Part shown: piece by piece, positions 6,852 through 16,885 of the stretch
Layout of the letters: the number at the start of each line of letters is the position of its first letter
How positions within the stretch are numbered: position 1 is the first letter of the stretch
Assembly: GCF_011064595.1 (NCBI RefSeq)
Contig: NZ_JAALJI010000021.1
Location: 1-64,000 of the forward strand
Origin: Paludisphaera soli
GTDB lineage: Bacteria; Planctomycetota; Planctomycetia; Isosphaerales; Isosphaeraceae
DNA: 64,000 bases
Reading direction: 5' to 3'
The notes under the pieces: model-generated
What the model was told of the DNA's origin: nothing
What the model saw: the letters and a program-made list of their open reading frames with translations, nothing else
The model's database searches: none
Translations under genes and position numbers: made by a program

Positions 6852-7835
6852 ATGAACGTGCTCGTGTCGGGGGGCGCCGGATACGTGGGGTCGCATGCGG
6901 CCCGGATGCTGTCCAGGGCCGGCCATGAGGTCTGGGCGTACGACAACCTGGTCTTCGGCCATCGCGGCGCCGTCGCGCCGGGGAGGCTGATCGAGGGGGA
7001 CCTGCTGGACAGGGGGAAGGTGGTCGCGACCCTCCGCGAGAAGCAGATCGACGCGGTGATGCACTTCGCCGCCTTCGCCTACGTCGGCGAGTCGGTCACG
7101 GACCCGGCGAAGTACTACCGCAACAACGTCGTCGGCACCCTCTCGCTGATGGACGCCATGCGCGAGGCCGGCGTCTGGCGGATCGTCTTCTCCAGCACCT
7201 GCGCCACCTACGGCGAGCCCCGATCGGTCCCCATCGGCGAGGACCAGCCCCAGAATCCGATCAACCCGTATGGATACACCAAGCTGGTGATCGAGCGGGC
7301 GCTGGCGGACTTCGCCAGGGCCTACGGCTGGGGGTACGCGGCGCTCCGGTACTTCAACGCGGCCGGGGCCTCGGCCGACGGCGACCTCGGCGAGGACCAC
7401 GACCCGGAGACGCACCTGATCCCCCTGGTCCTCCAGGTGGCCCAGGGGCGTCGCGAGCACATCACCATCTTCGGGGATCGGCTCCCCACCCCGGACGGCA
7501 CCTGCATACGCGACTACATCCACGTCGACGACCTGGCCTCGGCCCACATCTCGGCCCTGGAGAAGCTCCGGCCGGGGACCGAATTCCGGTGCAACCTGGG
7601 GACCGGCCGGGGGACGAGCGTCAAGGAGGTGATCGAGGCCTGCCGCGAGGTCACCGGCCACGCCATCCCCGCCGTGGTCGCCCCGCCCCGCGAGGGGGAC
7701 CCCCCGGCCCTCGTCGCCGACGCCGGCCTGGCCCGCCGCGAGCTGGGCTGGACCCCCCGCTTCACCAGCATCGGCCCGATCGTCGAATCCGCCTGGAAGT
7801 GGCACCAGTCCCACCCCGACGGCTACGGCGCCTGA
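6852..7835 (+). CDS. galE: UDP-glucose 4-epimerase
   Basis: 327 residues, matching GalE. It interconverts UDP-glucose and UDP-galactose with bound NAD. The Rossmann motif GGAGYVGSHAA is at the N-terminus (residues about 7-17). The catalytic Ser/Thr region SSTCATYG and the YxxxK pair in NPYGYTKLVIE are present, and ALRYFNAAGASADGDLGEDH and the C-terminal DYIHVDDLA are GalE hallmarks. The ATG at 6852 has the glycine-rich motif at the right distance. It follows the ExbD-type gene by 45 bases. Supplies galactose for cell-surface glycans. Confidence 0.95.
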   Translation: MNVLVSGGAGYVGSHAARMLSRAGHEVWAYDNLVFGHRGAVAPGRLIEGDLLDRGKVVATLREKQIDAVMHFAAFAYVGESVTDPAKYYRNNVVGTLSLMDAMREAGVWRIVFSSTCATYGEPRSVPIGEDQPQNPINPYGYTKLVIERALADFARAYGWGYAALRYFNAAGASADGDLGEDHDPETHLIPLVLQVAQGRREHITIFGDRLPTPDGTCIRDYIHVDDLASAHISALEKLRPGTEFRCNLGTGRGTSVKEVIEACREVTGHAIPAVVAPPREGDPPALVADAGLARRELGWTPRFTSIGPIVESAWKWHQSHPDGYGA

Positions 7836-7892
7836 CCCCGGCCCTCGCCCTCGCCGCGCCGCGCGGACGCATCCACAACTCGGAACCCGACC

Positions 7893-9212
7893 ATGCCCAC
7901 GCACCGCCGCCCCCGAGCCCTCCCGGCCGCGATCGCCGCGCTGGCCCTCCTGTCGACCCGGCCCGCGCCGGCCGAGGCCCAGGACGCCGGGGCGAAGGGC
8001 GCCGAGGCGCGGACGCGAGGCGTGGCCCTGCACGAGCGGAAGGACTACGTCGGGGCCGTCTCGGCGTTCACCGAGGCCCTCGCGCTCGACCCGAACGACG
8101 CCCTGGCGTACTACGACCGCGCGACCTCGTGGGCCGAGGTGCCCGACCTGGACAAGGCGCTGGCCGACTACGACGCGGCCCTGAAGCTCGACCCCAAGCT
8201 GGCCTCGGCCTACGTCGGCCGGGGCCGACTCCGCGCCGCCCGGGGCGAGATCGACGCGGCGGTCGCCGACTACTCCCGCGCCGCCGAGGCCGACCCCAAG
8301 GATCCGCTGGCCTTCTTCGCCAGGGCCCAGGCCGAGGCCTCCCGACGAGGCTACGCGAAGGCCCTGGCCGACTACGACGAGGCGATCCGGCTCTCCCCGT
8401 CGAGCGCCCTGTTCCACCTCAGCCGGGGCGACGTCCGGCGAGCGACCGGGGACCTGGCGAAGGCCGTCGAGGACTACACCCGGGCGATCCGGCTCGACCC
8501 CCGGCTGGGCGACGCCTACGACGCCCGCGCCGCCGCCGCCTTCGACCAGGGCCGCTACCTGGAGGCCGTGACCGACTACGGCCGTGCCATCAAGGTCGAG
8601 CCCGAGGACGCCCGCGCCCACCTCGGCCGGGCCACCGCCCTGTTCGAACTCCGGGAGTTCGACCTGGCCGTCGCGGACTACGGCAAGGCCCTGGAGATCG
8701 ACCCGAAGTCGGCCGAGGCCTTCTACGGCCGGGGCCGCGCCCGCGCCCAGACGGGCGACCTCGATCGGGCCGCCGCCGACTACGACGAGGCCCTCCGCCT
8801 CAACCCCGGACACACCTCCGCCCGCACCGGCCGGGGCGTCGTCCGGCTGCTCCAGAAGCGCTTCGCCGACGCCGCCGCCGACCTCGACGCGGCCCTCGAA
8901 CGGAACCCCGACGACGCCGTCGCCGCTACCCACCGCGCCCGGCTGCTCGCCGCCTGCCCGGACGCCAAGTTCCGCGACGGCACCCGCGCCCGGGAGCTGG
9001 CCGAGCGCGCCCGGGCGATCACCAGGGAGGCCGAGCCCCACGCCCTGGCCGCCCTCGCCGCCGCCGACGCCGAGCTGGGCCGGTTTCCCACCGCCGTCTC
9101 CTGGCAGTCCCTGGCCCTGAAGCTGCTCCGCAACCCCGACGACCGCGCCAGGGCCCAATCCCGGCTCGACCTCTACAGGCGAGGCGAACCCCTCCGCGAC
9201 CCCACGCCCTGA
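7893..9212 (+). CDS. Secreted TPR-repeat protein
   Basis: 439 residues. An N-terminal signal peptide (MPTHRRPRALPAAIAALALL, cleavage near AEAQDAG, residue about 29) is followed by about ten tetratricopeptide repeats with the usual pattern, for example ALADYDAALKLDPKLASAYV and AVADYSRAAEADPKDPLAFF. TPRs form a superhelical scaffold for protein binding, here presumably in the periplasm. The C-terminal 100 residues (AERARAITREAEPHALAALA) are of the type seen at the ends of planctomycete TPR proteins. Partner unknown. It lies 57 bases after galE in the same direction. Confidence 0.88.
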   Translation: MPTHRRPRALPAAIAALALLSTRPAPAEAQDAGAKGAEARTRGVALHERKDYVGAVSAFTEALALDPNDALAYYDRATSWAEVPDLDKALADYDAALKLDPKLASAYVGRGRLRAARGEIDAAVADYSRAAEADPKDPLAFFARAQAEASRRGYAKALADYDEAIRLSPSSALFHLSRGDVRRATGDLAKAVEDYTRAIRLDPRLGDAYDARAAAAFDQGRYLEAVTDYGRAIKVEPEDARAHLGRATALFELREFDLAVADYGKALEIDPKSAEAFYGRGRARAQTGDLDRAAADYDEALRLNPGHTSARTGRGVVRLLQKRFADAAADLDAALERNPDDAVAATHRARLLAACPDAKFRDGTRARELAERARAITREAEPHALAALAAADAELGRFPTAVSWQSLALKLLRNPDDRARAQSRLDLYRRGEPLRDPTP

Positions 9213-9350
9213 TCCGGTCCTGACGGTCGCACCGCCGGCCTCGCGTCGAAATCCACGCCGATTGCCCTCCCCGGACGGGGGACAAAAGTACAATATCGAG
9301 TGGATCGACCGCCGGCCCGTGCCCGTCACGAAGCGAAGGATCGTCGCGAC

Positions 9351-10613
9351 ATGAAGTTCGTCCACGCCGCCGACCTGCACATCGACAGCCCCCTGCGCGG
9401 GCTGGAGCACTACGAGGGCGCGCCCGTCGAGCGCGTGCGGCTGGCCACGCGCGTCGCCCTGGCGAACCTCGTGCGGGCCTGCGTCGAGGAGGAGGCGTCG
9501 TTCCTGATCGTCTCGGGCGACCTCTTCGACGGCGACTGGAACGACTTCAATACGGCCCTCTTCGCCGCCGCCCAGATGCGGACCCTGCGCAACCACGGCG
9601 TCCGCGTCTTCGTCATCCGGGGCAACCACGACTCGCGCGACGAGATGAGCTACCGCGTGCCCTGGCCCGACAACCTCCACATGCTCGACTGCAAGAGGCC
9701 GGAGACCATCGTCCTCGAAGACCTCGGCGTGGCGATCCACGGCATGAGCTTCCCCCGTCGCGAGCTGACCGAGAACCTCGTCCCGCGCTACCCGGATCCC
9801 ATCAAGGGGCTGTTGAACGTCGGCCTGCTGCACACCAACGCCACCGGCTCGCTCGACCACGACTCCTACGCCCCCTGCTCGGTCGGCGAGCTGGCCGCCA
9901 AGGGCTACGACTACTGGGGCCTCGGCCACATCCACAAGCGCGAGGTCCTGCACGAGGGGCCCTACATCGTCTACCCCGGCAACACCCAGGGCCGCCACGT
10001 CCGCGAGACCGGCGCGAAGGGCTGCGTGGTCGCGACCGTCGAGGGGGGCGAGGTCGCCTCGCTGGCCTTCCGCTCGACCGACGTCCTCCGCTGGCGCCGC
10101 GAGGCGATCGCGCTCGCCCCCGAGGACGGGGTCGACGAGCTGATCGACGCGGCCCGCATGCGGCTCAAGGCCGTGGCCGGCGAGTCCGACGGCCGCCTGG
10201 CCGCCGTCCGCCTGGAGTTCAAAGGGCGCTGCCGCGCCCACCGGACGCTCGGCGACGAGACCCGCAGGCTGGAGACCGTGGCCCAGCTCCGCGCCCTTCC
10301 CGGCGAGTTCACCGACGACCTCTGGGTCGAGAAGATCAAGCTGGAGACCGACCTCCCGCTCGACCGCGAGCAGCTCCGCAAGGGCCGCGACGTGCTGGGA
10401 GACCTGCTCCGTTCCATCGACGACGTCCGATCCGACGACGCCGCGCTCACCGCGCTGGGCGAACAGGTCCGGAAGCTCGCGACCCGGGCGACGCTGGAGC
10501 TGAAGGACGAGGGCGACGACCGCTTCGCCGGCCCCGACCAGCTCCGTCGCTGGCTCCGCCAGGCCGAGGACGAGCTGCTCAACCGCCTGACGACGACGGA
10601 GGCCCGCGCATGA
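9351..10613 (+). CDS. Metallophosphatase, DNA repair exonuclease SbcD/YhaO family
   Basis: 420 residues. All metallophosphatase signatures are present in order: DLHIDS (residues 8-13), GDLFDGDWN, RGNHDSRDE, LLHTNA and LGHIHKRE. These bind two metal ions for phosphodiester cleavage. The family is the nuclease half of Mre11/SbcD-type complexes that process DNA ends. The ATG at 9351 is chosen because the preceding 17 codons are unlike the family. The gene overlaps the next one (SMC-like ATPase) by four bases (ATGA), which supports a two-subunit complex. The C-terminal 150 residues are a family-specific cap region. Confidence 0.93.
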   Translation: MKFVHAADLHIDSPLRGLEHYEGAPVERVRLATRVALANLVRACVEEEASFLIVSGDLFDGDWNDFNTALFAAAQMRTLRNHGVRVFVIRGNHDSRDEMSYRVPWPDNLHMLDCKRPETIVLEDLGVAIHGMSFPRRELTENLVPRYPDPIKGLLNVGLLHTNATGSLDHDSYAPCSVGELAAKGYDYWGLGHIHKREVLHEGPYIVYPGNTQGRHVRETGAKGCVVATVEGGEVASLAFRSTDVLRWRREAIALAPEDGVDELIDAARMRLKAVAGESDGRLAAVRLEFKGRCRAHRTLGDETRRLETVAQLRALPGEFTDDLWVEKIKLETDLPLDREQLRKGRDVLGDLLRSIDDVRSDDAALTALGEQVRKLATRATLELKDEGDDRFAGPDQLRRWLRQAEDELLNRLTTTEARA

Positions 10614-13600
10614 GGATCCGCACCCTTCAGGTCGGCGCCTACGGCCGCTTCCGCGACCACGAGTTGGCGTTCGAGGGGGAGGGGGTCCAGATGATCCTGG
10701 GCCCCAACGAGGCCGGCAAGACGACCCTCCTGGAGTTCGTCCGCGAGCTGCTGTTCGGCTTCGCCGAGCGCACCCCCTACGCCTTCGGCCCGGCCGCCGG
10801 CCGCATCGAAGGCGCCGCGACCCTCGCGCTGGACGACGGCCGGTCCGTCGAGCTGCGCCGCCGCAAGGGGCGGAAGAACACCGTCTCCGGCAGGCTCGAA
10901 GGCGCCGACGGCGAGCTGGACGAAGCCCGCTTCGAGGCCCTGCTCGGCGGCGCCTCGCCCGGCCTCTTCCGCTCGGTCTTCGCCTTCGGGCTGGAGGAGC
11001 TGGCGGCCGGCGAGAAGTCGCTGGCCGATCAGAGCGTCAAGTCGGTCCTCTTCAGCGCCGGGGCCGCCGGCGGGGCCGACCCGAAGAAGGTCCTGGCTTC
11101 GCTCGACGCCGACGCCCGCAAGCTCTACACCGACCAGTCCCGGAACCTCGTCGTCAACAAACTCCTCGCCGACCTGGCCGAGCTGTCGAAGCAGGTCAAG
11201 TCGAAGAGCGTCCGCTGCGAGGCCTACGAGCAGCGCCGGAAGGAGCTGCTGGACGCCGAGGCCGAGGCCGAGGCCCTCGCCGCCGCCCTGCTGGAGGCCG
11301 CCCGCGACCTGGCGCTGCGGGACAAGCTGGCCAGGGCGTACGCCCCCTGGCGCGAACTGATGTTGATCCGTCGCGAGCGCGAGGGGCTCTCCGCCCCCGA
11401 GGGCCTGCCCGCCGACGGCCTGACGCGGTTCGACGCGATCGAGGCCGAGGCCGCCCGGCTGGCCGGCGAGCGCGACGACCACAAGGCGGCCGCCGAGTCC
11501 GCCGAGCGGGCCCTGGCGGACGTCCGGTTCGACCCCCGCCTGATCGACCGCCGCGCCGTCGTCGAGGGCCTCTACCGCTCCATCGAGGCCGTCGGGCAGG
11601 CCCGCCGCGACCTGCCCGAGGACCGTCGCGCCCGCGAGGCGGCCCTGAGCGAGGCCGCCGCGAGGTTGGCCGGCCTGGCCCCGTCGTGGACGATCGAGGA
11701 CCTCCGGGCCTTCCGGCTCACCGCCGAGCGGAAGGACCGGCTCGACCGCCTGGCCGCCGAGCGCGACGCCCGCGAGAAGGCCCTGGGCGAGCTGGCCTCG
11801 CGCCGCGAAGGCTTGCTGCAAGACCTCGACGAGAAGGCCGCCGCGCTGGCCGACCTGGGCGAACCGGCCGACCTCGCCCCCTGGGCCGCGCTGCTCCAGG
11901 AGGCCGACGACTACACGAAGAACGTCCAGGACTGCGAGCGCCGCCGCGTCGAGCACCGCAAGCTCCAGCGCGAGGTCGACGACCTGCTCCCCCGGCTCGC
12001 CCCGCCGCTGGCCTCCCCCTCGCCCCGCGCCGCGCTCCTCCCGGCGCCGCCGCGCGCGGCCGTCGCCCGGTTCAAGCTGGACCTCCAGAAGATCGACCAG
12101 CGCGTCGAGGCCGCGGAGTCCGGCCTGCGGAAGGACGAGGCCGAGCTGGCCGCGCTCGAACGCGAGGTCGCCGCGCTCAGCCGACGCGACGGCGACCTCC
12201 CCAGCCGCGACCTGCTCGACGAGATGCGCCGGGGCCGCGACGCCGGCTGGGACCTCGTGCATCGCAAGTACGTCGAGCACGAGGAGGTCGAGGCCGAGGT
12301 CCGCGAGTGGCTCGCCGACCACGCCGCCGAGGCCGCGCCCGACCTGGTCGACGCCTTCCCCGCCATGGTCCGCGAGACCGACCGTTACGCCGACGAGCTG
12401 TTCCGCCACTCCAGCGCCGTCGCCAAGCTGGAACAGCTCCACGCCCTCCGCGACCGCATCCGGCGCGACCGCGAGGCCCTCGACGACCTCCGGGCCGACG
12501 CCGCGACGACCCTCGACCGCTGGAAGGCCCTCTGGGCCGACTGCAGCTTCGAGCCCCTGGCCCCCGAGGCGATGGAAGGCTGGCTCGACCGCCTGGAAGA
12601 CCTCCGCTCGCTCCAGTCCAAACTGACCGAGAACGAGCAGGAGGGCCGCCTGGTCCGCGAGGCGATCGACGCCTTCGAACGCCGGCTCGCCGAGCTGACC
12701 GGCCGCGAAGGGCCCGGGGCCCGCCTGCTGGCCGCGGCCCGCGAGCGCGACCGGGAGATCCGCGAGGCCGAACGCGCCCGCGCCGCCCTCCAGGCCGAGC
12801 TTCGACGCCTCCGCAAGAAGGCCGACGACGCCGACGCCGAGATCGCCGCCCGTCGCGGCGACGAGCCCGCATGGGACGCCCGCCGCATCGACCTCCTGCG
12901 CGAGCTTCGCCTCCCGGAGACCTGGGACGTCGCCCTCCTGGGCCGGGTGCTCCAGGGCCTGAACGAGGCCGCGATGGAGCTGAAGAAGGCCGACGACCGC
13001 AACGGCCGGATCGCCGCGGGCGAGGCCCGGATCGCCGAGTTCGAGCCCCGCGTGCGGGCGCTCGTCGACGAACTGGCGCCCGACCTGGCCGACGTCGCGC
13101 CCGAGCAGGCCGCCGCCGACCTTCACGCCCGGCTGACCGAGAGCGTCGAGGCCCGCGAGCGGCGGGCGAACCTGGAAAAGAACCGGGCCGACGCCCTCGC
13201 CGAGGCCGACCGCCGCGACGCCCGCCTGGCCGTCCTGCGGGCCGACCGCGACGCCCTCCTCGCCGCCGCCGGCGCCGAGACCGCCGACGCCTTCCGCGCC
13301 GCGGCCGGCCGCGCCGCGCGGATCGTCGAGCTGGAGAGCCAGGTCCGCGACCGCTCCCGCGAGTTCGACCGCCTCCGCGAGGCCGAGCCGCTCGACGCCT
13401 TCGTCGCCCGCCTGGAGGCCGCCGACCTCGCCGGCCTGGAGGCCGATCGCGCCGCGGCCGAGGCCCGCCACGAGCGCCTGAAGGGCGAGAAGACCGAGGC
13501 CGACCGGAACGTCGGCTCCTGCCGTAAAACCCTCTCCGACGTCGAAAAGGGGGGCGGCGACGCGGCCGAACTCCAGGAACAGGTCGCCTCCCGGCGCGCC

Positions 13601-14245
13601 CAGCTCGCCGAGGCCGTCGACCGCTATGTCCCCCTGGTCTTCGCCCAGCACCTGCTGAAGCAGGCCATCGCCCGGTTCGAGCAGGACGCCCGCCCCGAGA
13701 TGCTCCGCGAGACCTCGCGGATCTTCGGGACCATGACCGGCGGCCGGTACGTCGCGGTCGAGCGCCCGGACGACGACGAGGCCCCGCTCCAGGTCCGCCG
13801 GGTCGACGGCGAGGTGCTGGAGCCCCACCAGCTCTCGGCCGGCAGCCGCGAGCAGCTCTACCTGGCGATCCGCCTGGCCTACGTCCTGCACTATTGCGGC
13901 CGCGCCGAGTCCCTGCCTATCGTGATGGACGACGTGCTGGCGAACTTCGACGACGACCGCTCCCGGCGCACGCTCCGGGCGCTGGGCGAGGTCTCCAGGA
14001 AGGTGCAGGTCCTGTTCCTGACGTGCCACCCGCACGTCGTCGAGCTGGGCCGCGAGGTCTTCCCCCTCGTCCGCCCGATCCTGCTGAACCCCGCCGGCAA
14101 GCCGGCCGAGGCCGTGCCGACGAAGGCCGGGGGCGAGGACGAGGACGAGGTCGAGGCCGGGCCCGCGACGGCGGTCAAGGAGTCGCCGAAGGCCGGGAAG
14201 GCCCGTCGCCAGCGCACGCTCCTGGACCTCTCCCCGTCCAACTGA
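10610..14245 (+). CDS. SMC-like AAA ATPase, YhaN family (partner of the SbcD-like nuclease)
   Basis: 1211 residues. The Walker A motif GPNEAGKTTLLEF is near residue 34, and a long coiled coil full of Glu, Arg and Ala runs from about 180 to 1030. The ABC signature LSAGSREQLYLAIRLA and Walker B LPIVMDDVLANFD follow close to the C-terminus. This is the head-coil-head plan of Rad50/SbcC. I find no CxxC zinc hook in the middle of the coil, so it fits the YhaN branch better than true SbcC. The start overlaps the nuclease gene by four bases. Expected role: ATP-driven control of DNA end processing. The last 50 residues are a charged, low-complexity tail. Confidence 0.92.
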   Translation: MRIRTLQVGAYGRFRDHELAFEGEGVQMILGPNEAGKTTLLEFVRELLFGFAERTPYAFGPAAGRIEGAATLALDDGRSVELRRRKGRKNTVSGRLEGADGELDEARFEALLGGASPGLFRSVFAFGLEELAAGEKSLADQSVKSVLFSAGAAGGADPKKVLASLDADARKLYTDQSRNLVVNKLLADLAELSKQVKSKSVRCEAYEQRRKELLDAEAEAEALAAALLEAARDLALRDKLARAYAPWRELMLIRREREGLSAPEGLPADGLTRFDAIEAEAARLAGERDDHKAAAESAERALADVRFDPRLIDRRAVVEGLYRSIEAVGQARRDLPEDRRAREAALSEAAARLAGLAPSWTIEDLRAFRLTAERKDRLDRLAAERDAREKALGELASRREGLLQDLDEKAAALADLGEPADLAPWAALLQEADDYTKNVQDCERRRVEHRKLQREVDDLLPRLAPPLASPSPRAALLPAPPRAAVARFKLDLQKIDQRVEAAESGLRKDEAELAALEREVAALSRRDGDLPSRDLLDEMRRGRDAGWDLVHRKYVEHEEVEAEVREWLADHAAEAAPDLVDAFPAMVRETDRYADELFRHSSAVAKLEQLHALRDRIRRDREALDDLRADAATTLDRWKALWADCSFEPLAPEAMEGWLDRLEDLRSLQSKLTENEQEGRLVREAIDAFERRLAELTGREGPGARLLAAARERDREIREAERARAALQAELRRLRKKADDADAEIAARRGDEPAWDARRIDLLRELRLPETWDVALLGRVLQGLNEAAMELKKADDRNGRIAAGEARIAEFEPRVRALVDELAPDLADVAPEQAAADLHARLTESVEARERRANLEKNRADALAEADRRDARLAVLRADRDALLAAAGAETADAFRAAAGRAARIVELESQVRDRSREFDRLREAEPLDAFVARLEAADLAGLEADRAAAEARHERLKGEKTEADRNVGSCRKTLSDVEKGGGDAAELQEQVASRRAQLAEAVDRYVPLVFAQHLLKQAIARFEQDARPEMLRETSRIFGTMTGGRYVAVERPDDDEAPLQVRRVDGEVLEPHQLSAGSREQLYLAIRLAYVLHYCGRAESLPIVMDDVLANFDDDRSRRTLRALGEVSRKVQVLFLTCHPHVVELGREVFPLVRPILLNPAGKPAEAVPTKAGGEDEDEVEAGPATAVKESPKAGKARRQRTLLDLSPSN

Positions 14246-14265
14246 CCGAACAGGAACGTCCCGCG

Positions 14266-16458
14266 ATGAGCACCCCCCGCAGGCCCGGCCGAACGGCCGC
14301 GCTCCTCCTCGCCCTCCTCGGGCTGGCCGCCCCGACCGTCGCTCTCGCCGAGGGCCCCAAGCTTCGCGACAAGACGCTGGTCGTCTGGGTCGCGCCCGCG
14401 AACACGACCCAGCGGGGGACCGGCGTGCTGACGATCCAGCGCCCAGGCGGGCCGTTCGACGCGATCGTCCTGGGCGAGATCGCCCCGGCCCGCTGGATGG
14501 CCGGCAGCGAGTTCTTCCGCCGCACCCACGCCGACCAGGCCGCCTGGCCGGCCGAGACCGCCGGCCCCGAGACCTTCGTCCAGGTCGCCGTCTCGTATCG
14601 GGGCAAGCACGTCTCGATCCATCGCGACGGGAAGCTTTACGCCGAATACGACATGGCCTCCGAGCCCGCCGCGTTCGACGCCTCCAGCGTCGTCCTCCTG
14701 GGGCTCCGCCACCTGGAGATGCTGGGCGGGCCGACGTTCCGCGGGCAGATCGAGGACGCGCGGATCTACCCGTTCGCCCTCGACGCCGAGTCCCTGGCGA
14801 AGCTGAAGCCCGACGTGGCGTCGGACCCGGAGCCCCTCGTCTGGTGGACCTTCGACGACGGCAAGGCCGAGGACCGGATGGGTCACGTCCCGCCGGCCAA
14901 GCTGATGGGCGCGGCGACCGTCCGCGACGGCCGGCTCCACCTGGACGGCGGCTTCGCGATGATCGGCCAGGGGCTCGGCCCGGTCCGGACCCGCGAGACC
15001 GAGGACTGGCCGACGTACCACGTCACGGCCCTGCCGCATGAGGGGCTGGCCCGCCCCTACGACGCCAACGGCTGCATCTACTGGAAGGGCAAATATCACC
15101 TGATGTACATCTACCAGGACCCGACGCTCCCCAAGGGGGGCCACTGCTGGGGGCACGCCGTCAGCACGGACCTGGTGGACTGGACCTTCCTCCCGCCGGC
15201 CCTCGTCCCCCAGCCCGAGGACAAGGACGTGGGGATCTTCAGCGGCAATGCCTTTCTCGACAAGGACGGCGTCCCCACGCTCTGCTGGTTCGGCGTCGAG
15301 GCCGGCGTCTGCGTCGCCACCGCGACGGACGACGACCTGATCGTCTGGAAGAAGCACCCGAAGAACCCGATCATCCCCATGCCCAAGCCGGGCGAGCCCG
15401 GCCACGGCGTCTACACGGTCTGGGACCCGTACCTCTGGCTCGAAGGCGACGACTACCTCTGCCTGCTGGGCGGCAACAAGCTCCCCAACGGCAAGGACAC
15501 GCTCTACACGATGAAGTCGAAGGACCTCGTCTCGTGGACCCCCGTCGGCCCGTTCTTCGAGCACCCCGACCTGTCGTGGACCACCGAGGGCGAGGACTGC
15601 TCGTGCCCGGACTTCTTCAAGATCGGCCGGGGCGACAAGCGGGCGCTGCTGTGCATCAGCCACAAGGTCGGCGGACGGATCTATATCGGCCGCTATGAGA
15701 ACGACCACTTCCACCCCGAGAAGCACGTCCGGATGAACTGGCCCGGCGGGCAGTTCTTCGCCCCGGAAAGCCTGCTGGACGACAAGGGCCGGCGGATCAT
15801 CTGGGCCTGGGTCACCGACCCCCGCACGCTGCCCACCCAGCAGGCGACCGGCTCCGGCGTGCAGAGCCTCCCCCGGATCATCGACCTGGACGACGAGGGG
15901 AACCTGACGATCAAGCCCGTCCCCGAGCTGGAGCGCCTGCGACGGAACCCCAGGACGGTCCCGGACGCGTCCCTCGCCGACATCCGGGGCGACGCGATGG
16001 AGCTGGCGATCGAGGTCGACCCGCGCGGCGACGAGGTCGCCGTGGCCGTCCGCTGCACGCCCGACGAGTCCGAGAAGACCAGCATCGTCTACAAGCCGGC
16101 CGCGAAGACCCTGGCGATCGACTCCTCGAAGTCCACGAAGCGCGACGACGTGGTCTACACCAACGGCCCGCTCGACACCGGCGGCCTGCTGCGGGGGTCG
16201 GACTACAAGAGCCCTCGGAACGTGGTCGAGGCGCCGCTGGAGTTGAAGCCCGGCGAGCCGCTGAAGCTCCGCATCTTCCTCGACGGGCCGATGCTGGAGG
16301 TCTTCGCCAACGACCGCCAGTGCCTCACGCAGCAGGTTTTCCCGGAGAGCCGGGACGCGCTGGGCGTGAAGGTCTCGGCGAAGGGGGGGGCCGCCGCTTC
16401 GCTCCGCGCGTGGGACATGGCCCCGGCCAGGTTCATCGACCGCAAGGGGGCCCGCTGA
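14266..16458 (+). CDS. Secreted GH32-like glycoside hydrolase with altered acid/base motif
   Basis: 730 residues with a signal peptide ([20 protein letters not shown], cleavage near residue 29). Residues about 35-230 form a beta-sandwich resembling a LamG-type domain. The catalytic five-blade propeller starts with [20 protein letters not shown], where Asp266 matches the nucleophile of the GH32 NDPNG motif. [11 protein letters not shown] (Asp387) matches the RDP motif. The C-terminal sandwich holds [16 protein letters not shown], typical of GH32. The expected ECPD acid/base motif reads SCPD (EDCSCPDFF, residues 443-451), so Glu is Ser at that position. GH32 enzymes act on fructans and sucrose-type substrates; the true substrate here is open. 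Confidence 0.85.
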   Translation: MSTPRRPGRTAALLLALLGLAAPTVALAEGPKLRDKTLVVWVAPANTTQRGTGVLTIQRPGGPFDAIVLGEIAPARWMAGSEFFRRTHADQAAWPAETAGPETFVQVAVSYRGKHVSIHRDGKLYAEYDMASEPAAFDASSVVLLGLRHLEMLGGPTFRGQIEDARIYPFALDAESLAKLKPDVASDPEPLVWWTFDDGKAEDRMGHVPPAKLMGAATVRDGRLHLDGGFAMIGQGLGPVRTRETEDWPTYHVTALPHEGLARPYDANGCIYWKGKYHLMYIYQDPTLPKGGHCWGHAVSTDLVDWTFLPPALVPQPEDKDVGIFSGNAFLDKDGVPTLCWFGVEAGVCVATATDDDLIVWKKHPKNPIIPMPKPGEPGHGVYTVWDPYLWLEGDDYLCLLGGNKLPNGKDTLYTMKSKDLVSWTPVGPFFEHPDLSWTTEGEDCSCPDFFKIGRGDKRALLCISHKVGGRIYIGRYENDHFHPEKHVRMNWPGGQFFAPESLLDDKGRRIIWAWVTDPRTLPTQQATGSGVQSLPRIIDLDDEGNLTIKPVPELERLRRNPRTVPDASLADIRGDAMELAIEVDPRGDEVAVAVRCTPDESEKTSIVYKPAAKTLAIDSSKSTKRDDVVYTNGPLDTGGLLRGSDYKSPRNVVEAPLELKPGEPLKLRIFLDGPMLEVFANDRQCLTQQVFPESRDALGVKVSAKGGAAASLRAWDMAPARFIDRKGAR

Positions 16459-16459
16459 C

Positions 16460-16885
16460 GTGGCCCTGACGTACCAGCGGGAGAGCCATCCCGCGTTCAC
16501 CCCCGAGGAGTTCGTGGACGTGCTGGTCCGATCCACCCTGGCCGAGCGCCGGCCGGTGGACCGGCCGGACGCGATCCGGGGGATGCTGGAGAACGCCGAC
16601 GTGATCCTGACCGCCCGCGACGACGGCCGGCTCGTCGGCGTCTCGCGGGCGCTCACGGACTATCACTTCTGCACGTATCTCTCGGACCTGGCGGTGGACG
16701 TCGGCTACCAGGGCCGGGGGATCGGCCGCGAGCTGATCCGGCTGACGCACGAGGCGGCGGGCCCGCACACGACCCTGATCCTGCTGGCCGCCCCCAAGGC
16801 GCGGACCTACTACCCCCACGTCGGCCTGGCCCCGCACGACTCCTGCTGGATCATTCCCCCCGGCCCGAGGCCCGAGAGCCCATGA
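16460..16885 (+). CDS. GNAT-family N-acetyltransferase
   Basis: 141 residues, typical of GNAT enzymes, which move acetyl from acetyl-CoA to an amine. The acetyl-CoA loop is [17 protein letters not shown] (residues about 79-95), containing the Q/RxxGxG/A signature. The end [18 protein letters not shown] is the usual strand-helix close of the fold. The start is GTG at 16460, directly after the stop of the GH32-like gene, which indicates translational coupling. The stop overlaps the start of the next gene (ATGA). Substrate unknown. Confidence 0.88.
   Translation: MALTYQRESHPAFTPEEFVDVLVRSTLAERRPVDRPDAIRGMLENADVILTARDDGRLVGVSRALTDYHFCTYLSDLAVDVGYQGRGIGRELIRLTHEAAGPHTTLILLAAPKARTYYPHVGLAPHDSCWIIPPGPRPESP

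Noticed and set aside
5658-10241. Very long open frame on the minus strand (over 1500 codons) opposite exbD, galE and the TPR gene
   Set aside because: It is antisense to well-recognised proteins, is rich in Gly, Arg, Val and Gln without motifs, and results from the third-position GC bias of the true genes.
10610-14245. Naming the ATPase SbcC/Rad50
   Set aside because: The zinc hook CxxC is not seen in the coil, and length and N-terminal pattern fit the YhaN branch better.
9971-16656. Long minus-strand open frames opposite the SMC-like ATPase and the GH32-like gene
   Set aside because: Same composition effect; the plus-strand proteins have full family motifs.
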